Shown here: positions 1 through 8,913 of the stretch, in pieces
Position numbering within the stretch: position 1 is the first letter of the stretch
Layout of the letters: each line of letters starts with the position of its first letter
From: Rhodobacteraceae bacterium Alg231-04
Lineage (GTDB): Bacteria; Pseudomonadota; Alphaproteobacteria; Rhodobacterales; Rhodobacteraceae
Assembly (NCBI GenBank): GCA_900143635.1
Contig: FREY01000004.1
Span: forward strand, 186,001-250,000
Length of the DNA stretch: 64,000 nucleotides
Direction of reading: 5' to 3'
Translations under genes and position numbers: made by a program
Notes under the pieces: generated by a model
Told to the model about the DNA's origin: nothing
What the model saw: the letters and a program-made list of their open reading frames with translations, nothing else
Databases searched by the model: none

Positions 1-51
1 CGGCGAGACCAGATCCATCAGCAGGGTGCGGGCTTCTTCAACAGAGATCAT
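1..51 (-). CDS. moeA: Molybdopterin molybdenumtransferase MoeA (N-terminus only)
   Basis: Only the first 17 codons are in the window; the gene runs off the left edge. The visible N-terminus MISVEEARTLLMDLVSP is typical of MoeA, which inserts molybdate into adenylylated molybdopterin in the cytoplasm. Its ATG directly abuts the moaC stop codon with no spacer, so the two are almost certainly co-translated in one operon. The identification rests on this short N-terminus plus position after moaC, a very common pairing. A different MoeA-like protein is possible. Confidence 0.75.
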   Translation of the reverse strand, partial: MISVEEARTLLMDLVSP

Positions 52-522
52 CTAGGCCTCGTAACGTCCAGATTTTCCGCCATCTTTCAACGTCACATGA
101 ATGCCGCCGATGGCCATGGCCTTATCCACCGCCTTGCACATGTCATAGACGGTAAGGGCAGCGGTAGAGACAGCGGTGAGCGCCTCCATTTCAACACCGG
201 TCTGGCCGGTGGTCTTGACTGTCGCCTCGATCTGCACGCCCGGCAGGTCCGGATCCAGCGTCAGTTCAACAGCAACTTTGGTCACCGGCAGCGGGTGGCA
301 CAGCGGGATCAGGTCTGGGGTCTTCTTGGCGCCCATGATGCCGGCAAGCCGCGCAATCCCCAGAACATCGCCCTTTTTGGCGCGGCCTTCGCTGATGATA
401 TCAAACGTCTCCTGCGCCATGGTCACATGCCCGGCGGCGGTGGCAATGCGCGAGGTCACGGGCTTGTCTGAGACATCAACCATATGGGCGTCGCCCTTAC
501 CGTCAAAATGAGTGAGGGGCAT
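52..522 (-). CDS. moaC: Cyclic pyranopterin monophosphate synthase MoaC
   Basis: MoaC, together with MoaA, converts GTP to cyclic pyranopterin monophosphate in molybdenum cofactor synthesis. The protein starts [20 protein letters not shown] and contains the conserved stretches [10 protein letters not shown] and [12 protein letters not shown], and its 156 residues match the usual family length. I chose the ATG at 522. It forms a TGATG overlap with the trpC stop and has GGAGG six bases upstream; a GTG one codon earlier is the alternative. It is the fifth gene in a trpG-trpD-ung-trpC-moaC-moeA run and is probably translationally coupled to trpC. Confidence 0.96.
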   Translation of the reverse strand: MPLTHFDGKGDAHMVDVSDKPVTSRIATAAGHVTMAQETFDIISEGRAKKGDVLGIARLAGIMGAKKTPDLIPLCHPLPVTKVAVELTLDPDLPGVQIEATVKTTGQTGVEMEALTAVSTAALTVYDMCKAVDKAMAIGGIHVTLKDGGKSGRYEA

Positions 523-1334
523 CACATGCCTCCTGGCATCAAGGGGTTGGCGAGCAGGCTCCGGGTGGCGCTGGCCACATCGTCCTGACGCATCAGGCTT
601 TCGCCGATCAGGAAGCTGCGTGCGCCGTAACGGGCCATGTCGGACAGGTCTGTTGGGGTGAACAAGCCGCTTTCGCAGACAATGGTGCGGTCGGCGGGGA
701 CCATCCGCGAGAGTTCCCGCGTTGTGTCCAGCGTGGTCTCAAAGGTTTTGAGATTGCGGTTGTTGATGCCCATCAGCGGTGATTTCAACAGGCAGGCGCG
801 CTCCAGCTCTTCGGCGTTGTGAACCTCCAGCAGCACATCCATGCCCCACTCAAAGGCACAGGCCTCCAGTTCGGCGGCTTGCGCATCGGTGGTAGAGGCG
901 AGGATGATCAGGATGCAGTCGGCCCCAAGGGCGCGGGCTTCGGCGACCTGATAGGTGTCATACATGAAATCCTTGCGCAGGGCGGGCAGCGCGCAGGCGT
1001 TGCGGGCCTGAACCAGGAAATCCTTCGCACCCTGAAAGCTGGGCGTATCGGTCAGCACCGAAAGGCATGTCGCACCGCCGGCTTCATAGGCTTTGGCCAG
1101 TTCGGCGGGCTCAAAATCCGGGCGGATCAACCCTTTGGAGGGCGAGGCTTTCTTGATTTCGGCGATCAGCCCATAGCCCGAACGCCCCGCCCGCATCAGG
1201 TTTTCGGCAAAACCACGTGTGGGGCTGGCCTCGCGGGCCTCGGCCTCGACCTCGCTTAGGGGTTTGGCGGCCTTGTCGGCGGCGACTTCTTCCAGCTTGT
1301 AGGCCTTGATCCGGTCCAGGGCGTTGCCGCTCAT
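522..1334 (-). CDS. trpC: Indole-3-glycerol phosphate synthase TrpC
   Basis: This enzyme closes the indole ring of CdRP to give indole-3-glycerol phosphate in tryptophan synthesis. The 270-residue TIM barrel shows the family signatures [10 protein letters not shown] (about residue 60), [28 protein letters not shown] and CESGLFT. No fused TrpF domain is present, as expected for alphaproteobacteria. The stop codon overlaps the moaC start, and the start lies 14 bases after the ung stop, so it belongs to the same transcript. I see no truncation or missing catalytic motif. Confidence 0.97.
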   Translation of the reverse strand: MSGNALDRIKAYKLEEVAADKAAKPLSEVEAEAREASPTRGFAENLMRAGRSGYGLIAEIKKASPSKGLIRPDFEPAELAKAYEAGGATCLSVLTDTPSFQGAKDFLVQARNACALPALRKDFMYDTYQVAEARALGADCILIILASTTDAQAAELEACAFEWGMDVLLEVHNAEELERACLLKSPLMGINNRNLKTFETTLDTTRELSRMVPADRTIVCESGLFTPTDLSDMARYGARSFLIGESLMRQDDVASATRSLLANPLMPGGM

Positions 1335-1348
1335 GCGTGGCTCTCCGT

Positions 1349-1990
1349 TTATGCGTTCCAGTCGATGGTATCCTCTCCCCGGTCGGCGAGCCAGCGGTTC
1401 ACAGCCGAAAAGGGCTTTGAGCCGAAGAAGCCGCGCCGCGCTGACAGCGGCGAGGGATGGGCGGATTTCAGGATCAGGTGATCGCCCGGATTGATAAAAG
1501 ATTCAAGCTTTTGCGCCGATTTACCCCAGAGAATATAGGCTGTTGGACATTGGGAGGTGCGGGCGAGTACCTGATGAACCAGCGGTGCCCAGCCCATGCC
1601 CTTGTGGCCGTTGGCGTCCCCCGCGGGTACAGACAGCGCCGTGTTCAGCAGCAGAACGCCCTGTTTGGCCCATCCGCGCAGATCGCCGTTCAAGCGGGTG
1701 ATGTTCAGATCGTCCTGCAACTCTTTGTAAATGTTGTTCAAAGAGCGGGGCAGGGGGCGCACATCTGGTTCGACCGAGAAAGCCAGCCCATGGGCATGGC
1801 CGGGCGTCGGGTAGGGATCCTGCCCCAAGACAACCACGCGGGTGTTTTCAGGGGCAGTCAGGTCCAGTGCAGCAAAACGCTGCGTTTCGGGCGGCAGTAT
1901 CTCGCGGCTGTCCGCCGCGAGGGTTTTGGCAATGGTGGGCCAATTATCCGTAAAAAACGGCAGATCTGACCAGCCAGTGGGAAGGGGCAT
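1349..1990 (-). CDS. ung: Uracil-DNA glycosylase, family 1
   Basis: This enzyme removes uracil from DNA in the first step of base excision repair. Of 213 residues, the catalytic water-activating motif is [18 protein letters not shown] and the DNA-intercalating loop is [13 protein letters not shown], both family-1 hallmarks. The first motif has proline where the textbook enzyme has histidine (GQDPYH), a substitution I believe is common in alphaproteobacteria but cannot verify here. The gene sits between trpD (27-base gap) and trpC (14-base gap), so a repair gene is apparently transcribed with tryptophan genes. Confidence 0.95.
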   Translation of the reverse strand: MPLPTGWSDLPFFTDNWPTIAKTLAADSREILPPETQRFAALDLTAPENTRVVVLGQDPYPTPGHAHGLAFSVEPDVRPLPRSLNNIYKELQDDLNITRLNGDLRGWAKQGVLLLNTALSVPAGDANGHKGMGWAPLVHQVLARTSQCPTAYILWGKSAQKLESFINPGDHLILKSAHPSPLSARRGFFGSKPFSAVNRWLADRGEDTIDWNA

Positions 1991-2017
1991 GTCTCTCTCC
2001 GGCTGGCTGACGCGCGT

Positions 2018-3034
2018 TTATTGCTGGGTGATACGGGCCACGGCTTCGATCTTGGCTTTGGCGGCTCCGCTGTCGATGCTCTCGGCGGCCATCTCAGCAC
2101 CGGTTCGCAGGTCATCAGCCTTGCCCGCAACCACCAGAGCGGCCGCTGCATTCAGGCGCACGGCCTCGCGGTAGGCCGAGGGCGCACCGTCCAGCAGCTG
2201 GCGGAAGGCCACGGCGTTTTCTTCCGGGGTGCCGCCAACGATTTCCTCGAAAGGATGCACCGGCAGGCCAGCATCCTCGGGGTGGATTTCGACCTCCTTG
2301 ACCGAACCGTCCTCTTCCAGGGCGGCGACCCAGCTGATTCCGGTAATGGTCAGCTCGTCGGTGCCGTCGGATCCATGCACCAACCATGCGCGTTCTGACC
2401 CAAGCTGGCCGAGGGTTTCGGCCATCGGCCGGATCAGATGACGGGAATAGGCGCCGGTCAGCTGGCGTTTGACGCCGGCCGGATTGGTGAGCGGACCCAG
2501 AATGTTGAAGATCGTCCGCGTGCCCAGCTCCTGCCGGGTCGGCATCACATGAGCAATCGCCGGGTGGTGCATGGGCGCCATCATGAAGCCGATCCCGGCC
2601 TCATTCAGTGCCTTTTCAACCACTTGTGGGCCGACCATGACGTTGATCCCCATCTTCTCCAGCGCGTCCGAGGCGCCGGATTTCGACGAAAGATTGCGGT
2701 TGCCGTGTTTGGCCACCGGCACGCCAGCGCCCGCCACAACAAAGGCGGTCGCAGTGGAGATATTCAGGGTGCCCTTGCCGTCACCACCGGTGCCGACAAT
2801 GTCCATCGCGCCGTCGGGCGCTGTCACGGCGTTGCATTTTGCGCGCATCACAGCCGCGGCGGCGGCATATTCATCCACCGTTTCACCGCGGGTGCGCAGC
2901 GCCATCAGCAAGCCGCCGATCTGGCTGGGGGTGGCCTCGCCTTCGAACAGCGCCGCAAAGGCGGTTTCGGCTTGGGCGCGGGTCAGCGGGCCATCGGCGG
3001 CGGCGCCGATCAGGGGCTTCAGGCGGTCACTCAT
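2018..3034 (-). CDS. trpD: Anthranilate phosphoribosyltransferase TrpD
   Basis: TrpD transfers phosphoribose from PRPP to anthranilate, the second committed step of tryptophan synthesis. The PRPP-binding glycine-rich loop [14 protein letters not shown] (about residue 82) is followed by [15 protein letters not shown], the anthranilate and metal-binding region. At 338 residues it is full length. Its ATG overlaps the trpG stop in an ATGA arrangement, which points to translational coupling. The downstream neighbour is ung rather than trpC. Confidence 0.97.
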   Translation of the reverse strand: MSDRLKPLIGAAADGPLTRAQAETAFAALFEGEATPSQIGGLLMALRTRGETVDEYAAAAAVMRAKCNAVTAPDGAMDIVGTGGDGKGTLNISTATAFVVAGAGVPVAKHGNRNLSSKSGASDALEKMGINVMVGPQVVEKALNEAGIGFMMAPMHHPAIAHVMPTRQELGTRTIFNILGPLTNPAGVKRQLTGAYSRHLIRPMAETLGQLGSERAWLVHGSDGTDELTITGISWVAALEEDGSVKEVEIHPEDAGLPVHPFEEIVGGTPEENAVAFRQLLDGAPSAYREAVRLNAAAALVVAGKADDLRTGAEMAAESIDSGAAKAKIEAVARITQQ

Positions 3035-3612
3035 GCGGGCACCTTAATCTCTTCAATGAAATTCTTCAAAAGGGCGTGGCCGTGTTCAGAGGCAATGGAT
3101 TCCGGGTGAAATTGCACGCCGTGAATGGGCAATTCGCGGTGCTGCAGGCCCATGATGGTGCCATCTTCCAGCTCGGCGGTGATCTCCAGACAATCGGGCA
3201 GGCTTTTGCGTTCCACCACCAGCGAGTGATAGCGGGTTGCCTCAAACGGTGTCGGCAGTCCCTTGAAAACGCTTTTGTTGGTATGGTGCATCGTGCCCAT
3301 CTTGCCGTGCACAATCTCGTGGCAGCGGATGACTTTGCCGCCAAAGGCCTGACCAATGGTTTGGTGGCCCAGACAGACGCCCATCAGCGGCGTTTTTGTC
3401 TCGGCGGCCACTTCGGTCAGAGCAAGGCAGATACCGGCCTGATCCGGGTCGCAAGGACCGGGAGACAGAAGGATGCCCGACGGGTTCATCGCCATGGCGT
3501 CCTGCACGGTCAGCGCGTCATTGCGCCAGACCTCCATTTCGGCCCCCAGCTCTCCCAAATAGTGGACGAGGTTGTAGGTAAAGGAGTCGTAGTTGTCGAT
3601 CAGCAGCAGCAT
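3031..3612 (-). CDS. trpG: Anthranilate synthase component II (glutamine amidotransferase) TrpG
   Basis: TrpG releases ammonia from glutamine for anthranilate synthase. The class I amidotransferase shows [13 protein letters not shown], the nucleophile cysteine in [15 protein letters not shown], and the His-Glu pair in [16 protein letters not shown] start it at [16 protein letters not shown] (193 aa); an open frame extends 22 codons upstream, but that extension is proline- and arginine-rich and does not resemble the family. The gene is first in the minus-strand trp run. Its partner trpE lies upstream beyond an oppositely oriented gene, so the two subunits are not in one operon. Confidence 0.96.
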   Translation of the reverse strand: MLLLIDNYDSFTYNLVHYLGELGAEMEVWRNDALTVQDAMAMNPSGILLSPGPCDPDQAGICLALTEVAAETKTPLMGVCLGHQTIGQAFGGKVIRCHEIVHGKMGTMHHTNKSVFKGLPTPFEATRYHSLVVERKSLPDCLEITAELEDGTIMGLQHRELPIHGVQFHPESIASEHGHALLKNFIEEIKVPA

Positions 3613-3800
3613 CTTGGCGGGCTCTTTTAAGGGTGGCGGCGCAGGGGCGCGCCGCTCTATAGTGGTCGCAACATACATGTTCAGGGTTGCGCGGCAGCGT
3701 CAAGGGCGCTTGCAACAGTGGGCTTTGAAACCGGGACGCAGGCGGGCAAAGATCCGCATGTTTCCAGCGGTGAACAGGCAGAAGGCAAGGGGCGGTTGAT

Positions 3801-5324
3801 ATGCGCGGTTTTCTCGGTGGCGTGAGCTTTGGGGCTCTGGCGGCGGCTGCAGGTGCGGCGCTGCTGTCTCTTTCGATGCCTTTGCCGCAACGGGTTTCGG
3901 TGGATGATAATACGCCTTCGGCGGCGGTTGACCCTCTGCCACAGTCAGATCCGAGCCTGTCGCTGCGTCCGCGCGATGCGGATCTGGTGGAGGCGGCACC
4001 TTCAGCCCCTGAAACCGCGCCCGCCGCAGACAGTCTGAACGAAGTGGCCAGCGATGACAGGGCTCCGGCAGCCCGCCCCGAAGTGGGGGCCGTAGCCGGT
4101 CTGGCACCCGATCCACAGGCGGAACCTGCGCCGCAGATTGATTCCGATGATCCGGTTTCGCAGACGCCCCCCACGGCAGGCGAGGCCCCGGTTCTCCCCG
4201 GTGAGGAGGCTGAGATCATTGTGTCCGATGCACCGGCCCAGCCAGTGGCAAAGCCGGATGAAGGCGCAGAGGTCCAGGCCGAGGCCACGGCCGAGGATGA
4301 AGGCGCGGCGGTTGAAAGCGCTGCGGCGGAGGCTCTGGAGGAGACACATAGCAGCACAGATCCGCTCGTCTCGGCCCCTGAGGTTTCCCTCGGCGCACCG
4401 GTTCTGACGCCTCCGGTGGAAAGCGAAGCACCCTCGGCCCTGCCGCAGATCCTCGCGCCGCCGACACGTCAGGACACCCCCGGTGAGAAACCAGAAGAAA
4501 CGGCCGTTGCTTCGGCGGAACCGGCCGAGATCGTGCCGGGAATTGGCAAGGTGGTGGTGCCGCTGACAGAGCGGGACACGGCAACCGCGTCAACCGGTAC
4601 AGAGACAAGCGGAATAGTGCCCAGCGTCAGCCCGGCGCTTCTGTCGCCCTTCGAGGCTTTCTCTGAACCCTTTGATAATGCCGAGGGACGTCCGCTGATG
4701 TCCATCGTTCTGATTGACGATGCCGATTCCATCGGCGCCGAAGGTCTGGCTGAGTTTCCCTATCCGCTGACCTTTGCCATTGACCCCAACACCGCTGATG
4801 CGACCCAGAAAATGGCGGCGCGCCGGGCCGCCGGTTTTGAGGTGATGGTATTGGCGAACCTGCCGCGTGATGCGGCGCCGCAGGATGCCGAAACCGCGTT
4901 GCCTGTGTGGTTCAGCACGCTGCCGGAAGCGATCGGAATTCTTGAGGGCACCGAAACCGGCGTGCAGGGCAACCGCGCTCTGGCCGAACAGGTGGCAGCG
5001 GTGGCCGCTGACAGCGGGCACGGGCTGTTGATGCAGAATTCAGGCCTTAACACGGTGCAGAAACTGGCGCTGCGCGATGGGGTGCCTTCGGGGCTGGTGT
5101 TCCGTGACTTTGACGGGGCCGGGCAGAACCCGCGCGCGGTGCGCCGGTTCCTTGATCAAGCGGCCTTTCGGGCGGGACAGGAAGGCGCGGTTATCATGCT
5201 GGGCCGGGTCCGCCCCGATACGATTTCGGCGCTGCTGCTCTGGGGCCTCCAGGACCGGGCTGACAAAGTGGCACTCGCCCCGGTTTCGGCGAGCCTGAAG
5301 GCCCATCTGCCAGACGCGCAGTAG
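3801..5324 (+). CDS. Divergent polysaccharide deacetylase family protein (YibQ-like)
   Basis: The 507-residue protein begins with a hydrophobic segment (residues 4-26) that could be a membrane anchor or signal peptide. A long low-complexity Ala/Pro/Glu-rich stretch (about 30-290) follows, then a C-terminal domain (about 295-500). The C-terminal part contains SIVLIDDADS, YPLTFAIDPN, GFEVMVLANLP and GHGLLMQNSGLNTV, the pattern of the divergent polysaccharide deacetylase family, whose function is poorly defined. It is therefore probably envelope-located, with the linker crossing periplasmic space; this is inference. It diverges from trpG and converges on trpE. Confidence 0.8.
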   Translation: MRGFLGGVSFGALAAAAGAALLSLSMPLPQRVSVDDNTPSAAVDPLPQSDPSLSLRPRDADLVEAAPSAPETAPAADSLNEVASDDRAPAARPEVGAVAGLAPDPQAEPAPQIDSDDPVSQTPPTAGEAPVLPGEEAEIIVSDAPAQPVAKPDEGAEVQAEATAEDEGAAVESAAAEALEETHSSTDPLVSAPEVSLGAPVLTPPVESEAPSALPQILAPPTRQDTPGEKPEETAVASAEPAEIVPGIGKVVVPLTERDTATASTGTETSGIVPSVSPALLSPFEAFSEPFDNAEGRPLMSIVLIDDADSIGAEGLAEFPYPLTFAIDPNTADATQKMAARRAAGFEVMVLANLPRDAAPQDAETALPVWFSTLPEAIGILEGTETGVQGNRALAEQVAAVAADSGHGLLMQNSGLNTVQKLALRDGVPSGLVFRDFDGAGQNPRAVRRFLDQAAFRAGQEGAVIMLGRVRPDTISALLLWGLQDRADKVALAPVSASLKAHLPDAQ

Positions 5325-5326
5325 AC

Positions 5327-5362
5327 AGGCTCAGCCTTTTGCGCGGCGAAAGGCTGAAGCCT
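5327..5362. terminator. Hairpin between convergent genes
   Basis: The arm CAGCCTTT (5332-5339) pairs perfectly with AAAGGCTG (5349-5356), and the stem extends outward past a one-base bulge with AGGCT/AGCCT. It lies directly after the deacetylase-like gene and before the end of trpE, so it could end transcription from both sides. No long T-run follows, so termination is inferred from position. Confidence 0.5.
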
Positions 5363-5393
5363 CCGGCGGAGATATTCCCAGCCATATGAATGC
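5360..5393 (+). repeat. Intergenic motif of the CCTCCGGCGGAGATATT type
   Basis: The bases after the hairpin read CCTCCGGCGGAGATATTC and then a purine-rich tail ending ATGAATG. The second copy-like stretch at 25813-25841 has CCCCCGGAGTATTTGGAC and a similar tail. From memory, such CCGG-rich, GATATT/GTATTT-containing intergenic boxes recur in many Rhodobacteraceae genomes next to stem-loops. That is recollection, not a search result. Function unknown. Confidence 0.45.
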
Positions 5394-5421
5394 GGATCCG
5401 TAAGACATTCGCGCTGCGGGC

Positions 5422-6933
5422 TTAGCGGTTGCCGCCACTGCTAAAGCGCGCCGCATCTGCCGCGGCACGGCGGATGGCGTTGGATTTATGGACGGTCTCC
5501 ATATATTCGGCCTCTGGATCGCTGTCATAGACGACGCCGCCACCCGCCTGAATATAGAGCTTGTCTTCTTTCACGATGGCCGTGCGCAGGGCGATACAGA
5601 TGTCCATGTCACCACCGGCCGAGAAATAGCCGACACCGCCGCCATAGACGCCGCGCTTCTCTGGTTCCAGCTCGTCGATGATCTCCATCGCGCGCACCTT
5701 GGGCGCGCCGGATACGGTGCCTGCGGGCATGCCGGCAAAGAAGGCATCCAGCGCGTCTTTGTCGTCGGCCATCTCACCCACGACGTTGGACACGATATGC
5801 ATCACATGGCTGTAGCGTTCGATGATAAATTTCTCAGTCGGGCGCACGGTGCCGATCTTGGAGACACGGCCGGTGTCGTTGCGGCCCAGATCCAGCAGCA
5901 TCAGGTGTTCGGCCAGCTCTTTCTTATCGGCCAGCAGGTCCAGCTCCAGTGCCTTGTCTTCTTCGGGCGTGGCGCCACGCGGGCGGGTGCCGGCAATGGG
6001 GCGGATGGTGATCTCGTCACCAAAGACCCGCACCAGAATTTCCGGGCTGGCGCCAACGACCTGAAAGCCACCGAAGTTGAAGTAGAACATGAAGGGCGAC
6101 GGGTTGGTGCGCCGCAGGGACCGGTAGAGCGCAAAAGGCGGCAGCGGGAAATCCTGTGTCCAGCGCTGCGCCGGTACCACCTGAAAGATGTCGCCTGCGC
6201 GGATGTAGTCCTTGGCCTTTTCCACCGCGGCCATATAGCCCTCTTTGGTGAAGTTCGACACTGGGGCTGCCATGTCGCGCGCGTCCCCCAGATCGCGGGT
6301 TTCGGCTGGCATGGCGCGTTCCAGATCACGCACCGCATCCATCACCCGTTCTGCGGCCTGCGCATAGGCGGCCTTGGCCGACTGGCCGTCGGCGACCCAA
6401 GCGGGGGAGACCACAGTGACCTCACCTTTGACACCGTCCAGCACCGCAACCACGGACGGGCGCAGCATCAGCGCGTCGGGCAGTCCCAGCGGATCGGGGT
6501 TCACGTCGGGCAGTTTTTCAACCAGCCGGATCATGTCATAGCCAAGATAGCCAAACAGCCCGGCCGAGGCCTGCGGCAGATCATCCGGCAGGTCGATGCG
6601 GCTTTCGGCGATCAGGGCGCGCAGGGTGTCCAGCGGGTTGCCCTCCAGCGGCTCAAACGCCTGGGCGTCAAACCGGGCCGACCGGTTCAGCGCGGCCTGT
6701 TCGCCGTCACAGCGCCAGACCAGATCCGGCTTCATCCCGATGATCGAATAGCGCCCGCGCACCTCTCCGCCGGTCACCGATTCCAGCATGAAGGCATCCT
6801 TCTGCGCACCGGTGAGTTTCAGCATCAAGGAGACGGGCGTGTCCAGATCCGCTGCGAGGCGGGTATAGACGACCTGGTTTTCGCCGGCCTCATAGGCCTT
6901 TGCGAAGGTTTCGAAATCGGGGGTCAGCGCCAT
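5422..6933 (-). CDS. trpE: Anthranilate synthase component I TrpE
   Basis: TrpE converts chorismate plus ammonia to anthranilate. The 503-residue protein has the N-terminal feedback region (LMLKLTGAQKDAFMLESV, about residue 37) and the C-terminal chorismate-binding domain. The latter includes FQVVPAQRW, SPEILVR, IAGTRPRG, HLMLLDLGRNDTGRV, GTVSGAPKVRAMEII and GVYGGGVGYF. The start is 15 bases downstream of the ppiD stop, so expression probably depends on the ppiD promoter. I see no leader peptide or attenuator in that short gap. Confidence 0.97.
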   Translation of the reverse strand: MALTPDFETFAKAYEAGENQVVYTRLAADLDTPVSLMLKLTGAQKDAFMLESVTGGEVRGRYSIIGMKPDLVWRCDGEQAALNRSARFDAQAFEPLEGNPLDTLRALIAESRIDLPDDLPQASAGLFGYLGYDMIRLVEKLPDVNPDPLGLPDALMLRPSVVAVLDGVKGEVTVVSPAWVADGQSAKAAYAQAAERVMDAVRDLERAMPAETRDLGDARDMAAPVSNFTKEGYMAAVEKAKDYIRAGDIFQVVPAQRWTQDFPLPPFALYRSLRRTNPSPFMFYFNFGGFQVVGASPEILVRVFGDEITIRPIAGTRPRGATPEEDKALELDLLADKKELAEHLMLLDLGRNDTGRVSKIGTVRPTEKFIIERYSHVMHIVSNVVGEMADDKDALDAFFAGMPAGTVSGAPKVRAMEIIDELEPEKRGVYGGGVGYFSAGGDMDICIALRTAIVKEDKLYIQAGGGVVYDSDPEAEYMETVHKSNAIRRAAADAARFSSGGNR

Positions 6934-6948
6934 GGATCCGGGACCTGG

Positions 6949-8790
6949 TTACTGGAAGGTTGTGTGGACAGCGTTGATCGCCGATTGATCAACGGTGGGC
7001 TGGGCGCGCAACTGCGAGTCCGCAGCGAAGGCCTGGTAGATCGCCTCGGCGAGGGCCTGATCCAATTGACTTGCGAGGGCGTCCTCGAGCGCGGCCAGAT
7101 CGTCGGTCTGTTCGGGCGGCAGCACTTCGGTCAGGCGCAGGATCACGGTGGATTCCGCATCCGCAACCACCTGCAGTTTGCCCGGTTCCAGCGCGAAGAC
7201 GGCGTTCATCATATCCGCAGGGGTGCCATCGATATAGGCGGTGCGGGTGAGGCCGGTTTCCGAGGTGACTTCCAGACCATCGTCAAAGGCGCCATTGGTT
7301 TCGGCGCGGTCAAGGATCGCGTCTGCCTGGGTTTTCAGCGCGTTCAGACGTTGCTCTTCGTTCCAGCCGCGCAGGGCCTTGTCCTGTGCATCGGCCAGCG
7401 GCTCGGGGCGTTCGGGCAGAACATCGTCGAGACGCAGGGCAAAGAGGCTGCCGTCCTCAAGAAAGGCCACTTCGGGGAAGTCATCCGCAGACACGGCTGC
7501 AGCCGCTTCGCGAAAGGCGCTATAGGCGGCAACGCCTTCTTCGCTTTCGGCGGTCCAGCTGAGGCTGGAGACCTCAAGACCGGCTTCGTCGGTCAGTTCT
7601 TCAAGGGTAATGCCACCGGCCAGAAGATCGTCAATCTCTTCGCTCTGGTCTTCGATCAGACGGCGGGCGCGGTCGGCGGCGACTTCGTCGCGCAGCGCGG
7701 CTTCGGCTTCCTCAAAAGAGGTGGAGCGGGCTTCGAGCAGGCCGTTGATCCGGAACAGGGCAGGGCCAAGGTCGGTCGGCTGCGGGTCGGTCACGGTGCC
7801 GGTCTCAGCTGCAAAGACGGCCTCGCCTGCGGTGTCCAGTTCGGTGATTGCGACATCGCCCATGTCGACGTCGGAAAGGGCAAGGCCGCGGTCCTGAACC
7901 AGCGCTTCAAAGGTTGTTTCGCCTGCATCAATAGCGGCTTTGGCGGCGGTGGCCTCGTCTTCATTGACAAAGACCAGACGCTCAACAAGGCGGCGTTCGG
8001 GAACTTGGTATTCGGCGCTGCGCTCTTCATACATTTTGCGTAGAGTGGCTTCGTCGACTTCGATCTCTTCCAGAACCATGTCGGGGCTCAGCAGCGCATA
8101 GGTGATCTGCTTGGTTTCCGGCAGGGTGAAAAGGGCAGGGTTGGCTTCATAAAAGCCCTGCAGTTCGGCGTCGGTCGGGGCGACAGCGATCATCGCGGTC
8201 TCATCGGTGCGCAGCTGCACCCAGTCAAAGCTGCGGCGCGCGCCGATGTAATCGGTGATTACGGTTGTCATCGTGTGGGGCATTTCCACCGCGGACATCA
8301 TCGCTTCCTGTACCAGAATACGCGCGGTTTCGCGGCGCACATCTTCTTCGAACTGGCGTTCGCTCAGTCCGGCACGATCCAGAGAGAAACTATAGGTATC
8401 GCGATCAAATTCTCCGGCAGCGTTGTGGAAGGCATCAATCTGGGTGATTTCCTTCAGCAGGGTCTCATCACCAATGGAAATCCCCAGCGCCTCAACTTCA
8501 TTGTCCAGCGCGGCGGTGGCGACAAGGCGGCTGAGCACTGCACGGTCGAGGCCAAAGCTGACCATCTGCGAGATTGTCATCGGCTGGCCAGTTTGCTGTT
8601 GCAGGCGTTGCTGTTCGCGCTGCAGGGCACGGGCGTAGTCCTGAACGCTGATCTCCTGATCACCAGCGGTGGCAACCGCACTCGCATTGCCGGTGAAATT
8701 CACCGCACCAAAGCCTGCAAGGCCAACAATCAGCATCCCCATGAGGATCCAGACAAAGGTTTTAGATAGTTTTTTCATGCCTGCGGCCAT
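6949..8790 (-). CDS. Peptidylprolyl isomerase / periplasmic chaperone (PpiD-SurA type)
   Basis: The 613-residue protein has one N-terminal membrane segment (FVWILMGMLIVGLAGFGAV, about 10-28) followed by a SurA_N-like chaperone region (about 35-175). A parvulin-like region (about 240-370) and a long helical C-terminal part follow. This architecture fits PpiD, an inner-membrane anchored folding factor acting on exported proteins in the periplasm. The parvulin domain is divergent, so catalytic isomerase activity is uncertain. It precedes trpE by 15 bases and probably shares its transcript, an arrangement without an obvious functional link. Confidence 0.85.
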   Translation of the reverse strand: MAAGMKKLSKTFVWILMGMLIVGLAGFGAVNFTGNASAVATAGDQEISVQDYARALQREQQRLQQQTGQPMTISQMVSFGLDRAVLSRLVATAALDNEVEALGISIGDETLLKEITQIDAFHNAAGEFDRDTYSFSLDRAGLSERQFEEDVRRETARILVQEAMMSAVEMPHTMTTVITDYIGARRSFDWVQLRTDETAMIAVAPTDAELQGFYEANPALFTLPETKQITYALLSPDMVLEEIEVDEATLRKMYEERSAEYQVPERRLVERLVFVNEDEATAAKAAIDAGETTFEALVQDRGLALSDVDMGDVAITELDTAGEAVFAAETGTVTDPQPTDLGPALFRINGLLEARSTSFEEAEAALRDEVAADRARRLIEDQSEEIDDLLAGGITLEELTDEAGLEVSSLSWTAESEEGVAAYSAFREAAAAVSADDFPEVAFLEDGSLFALRLDDVLPERPEPLADAQDKALRGWNEEQRLNALKTQADAILDRAETNGAFDDGLEVTSETGLTRTAYIDGTPADMMNAVFALEPGKLQVVADAESTVILRLTEVLPPEQTDDLAALEDALASQLDQALAEAIYQAFAADSQLRAQPTVDQSAINAVHTTFQ

Positions 8791-8913
8791 GATGCCCTCT
8801 TGATGTCTGTGCCCCTTGGAATGCGCCGATTGGTTGAATCAGCGCGGGGAAATCGAAATATCCGGTGTCCTCAATACGCTGCCACCCCTTGGGGGGCAAG
8901 CCGGACTGTCTGC

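Noticed and set aside
6934-6948. Tryptophan attenuator before trpE
   Set aside because: Only 15 bases separate ppiD and trpE, too few for a leader peptide and alternative hairpins.
5488-8043. Very long plus-strand open frame opposite trpE and ppiD
   Set aside because: It lies antisense to two genes with clear family motifs, is rich in Gly, His and Gln as GC-rich antisense frames are, and has no recognisable domain.
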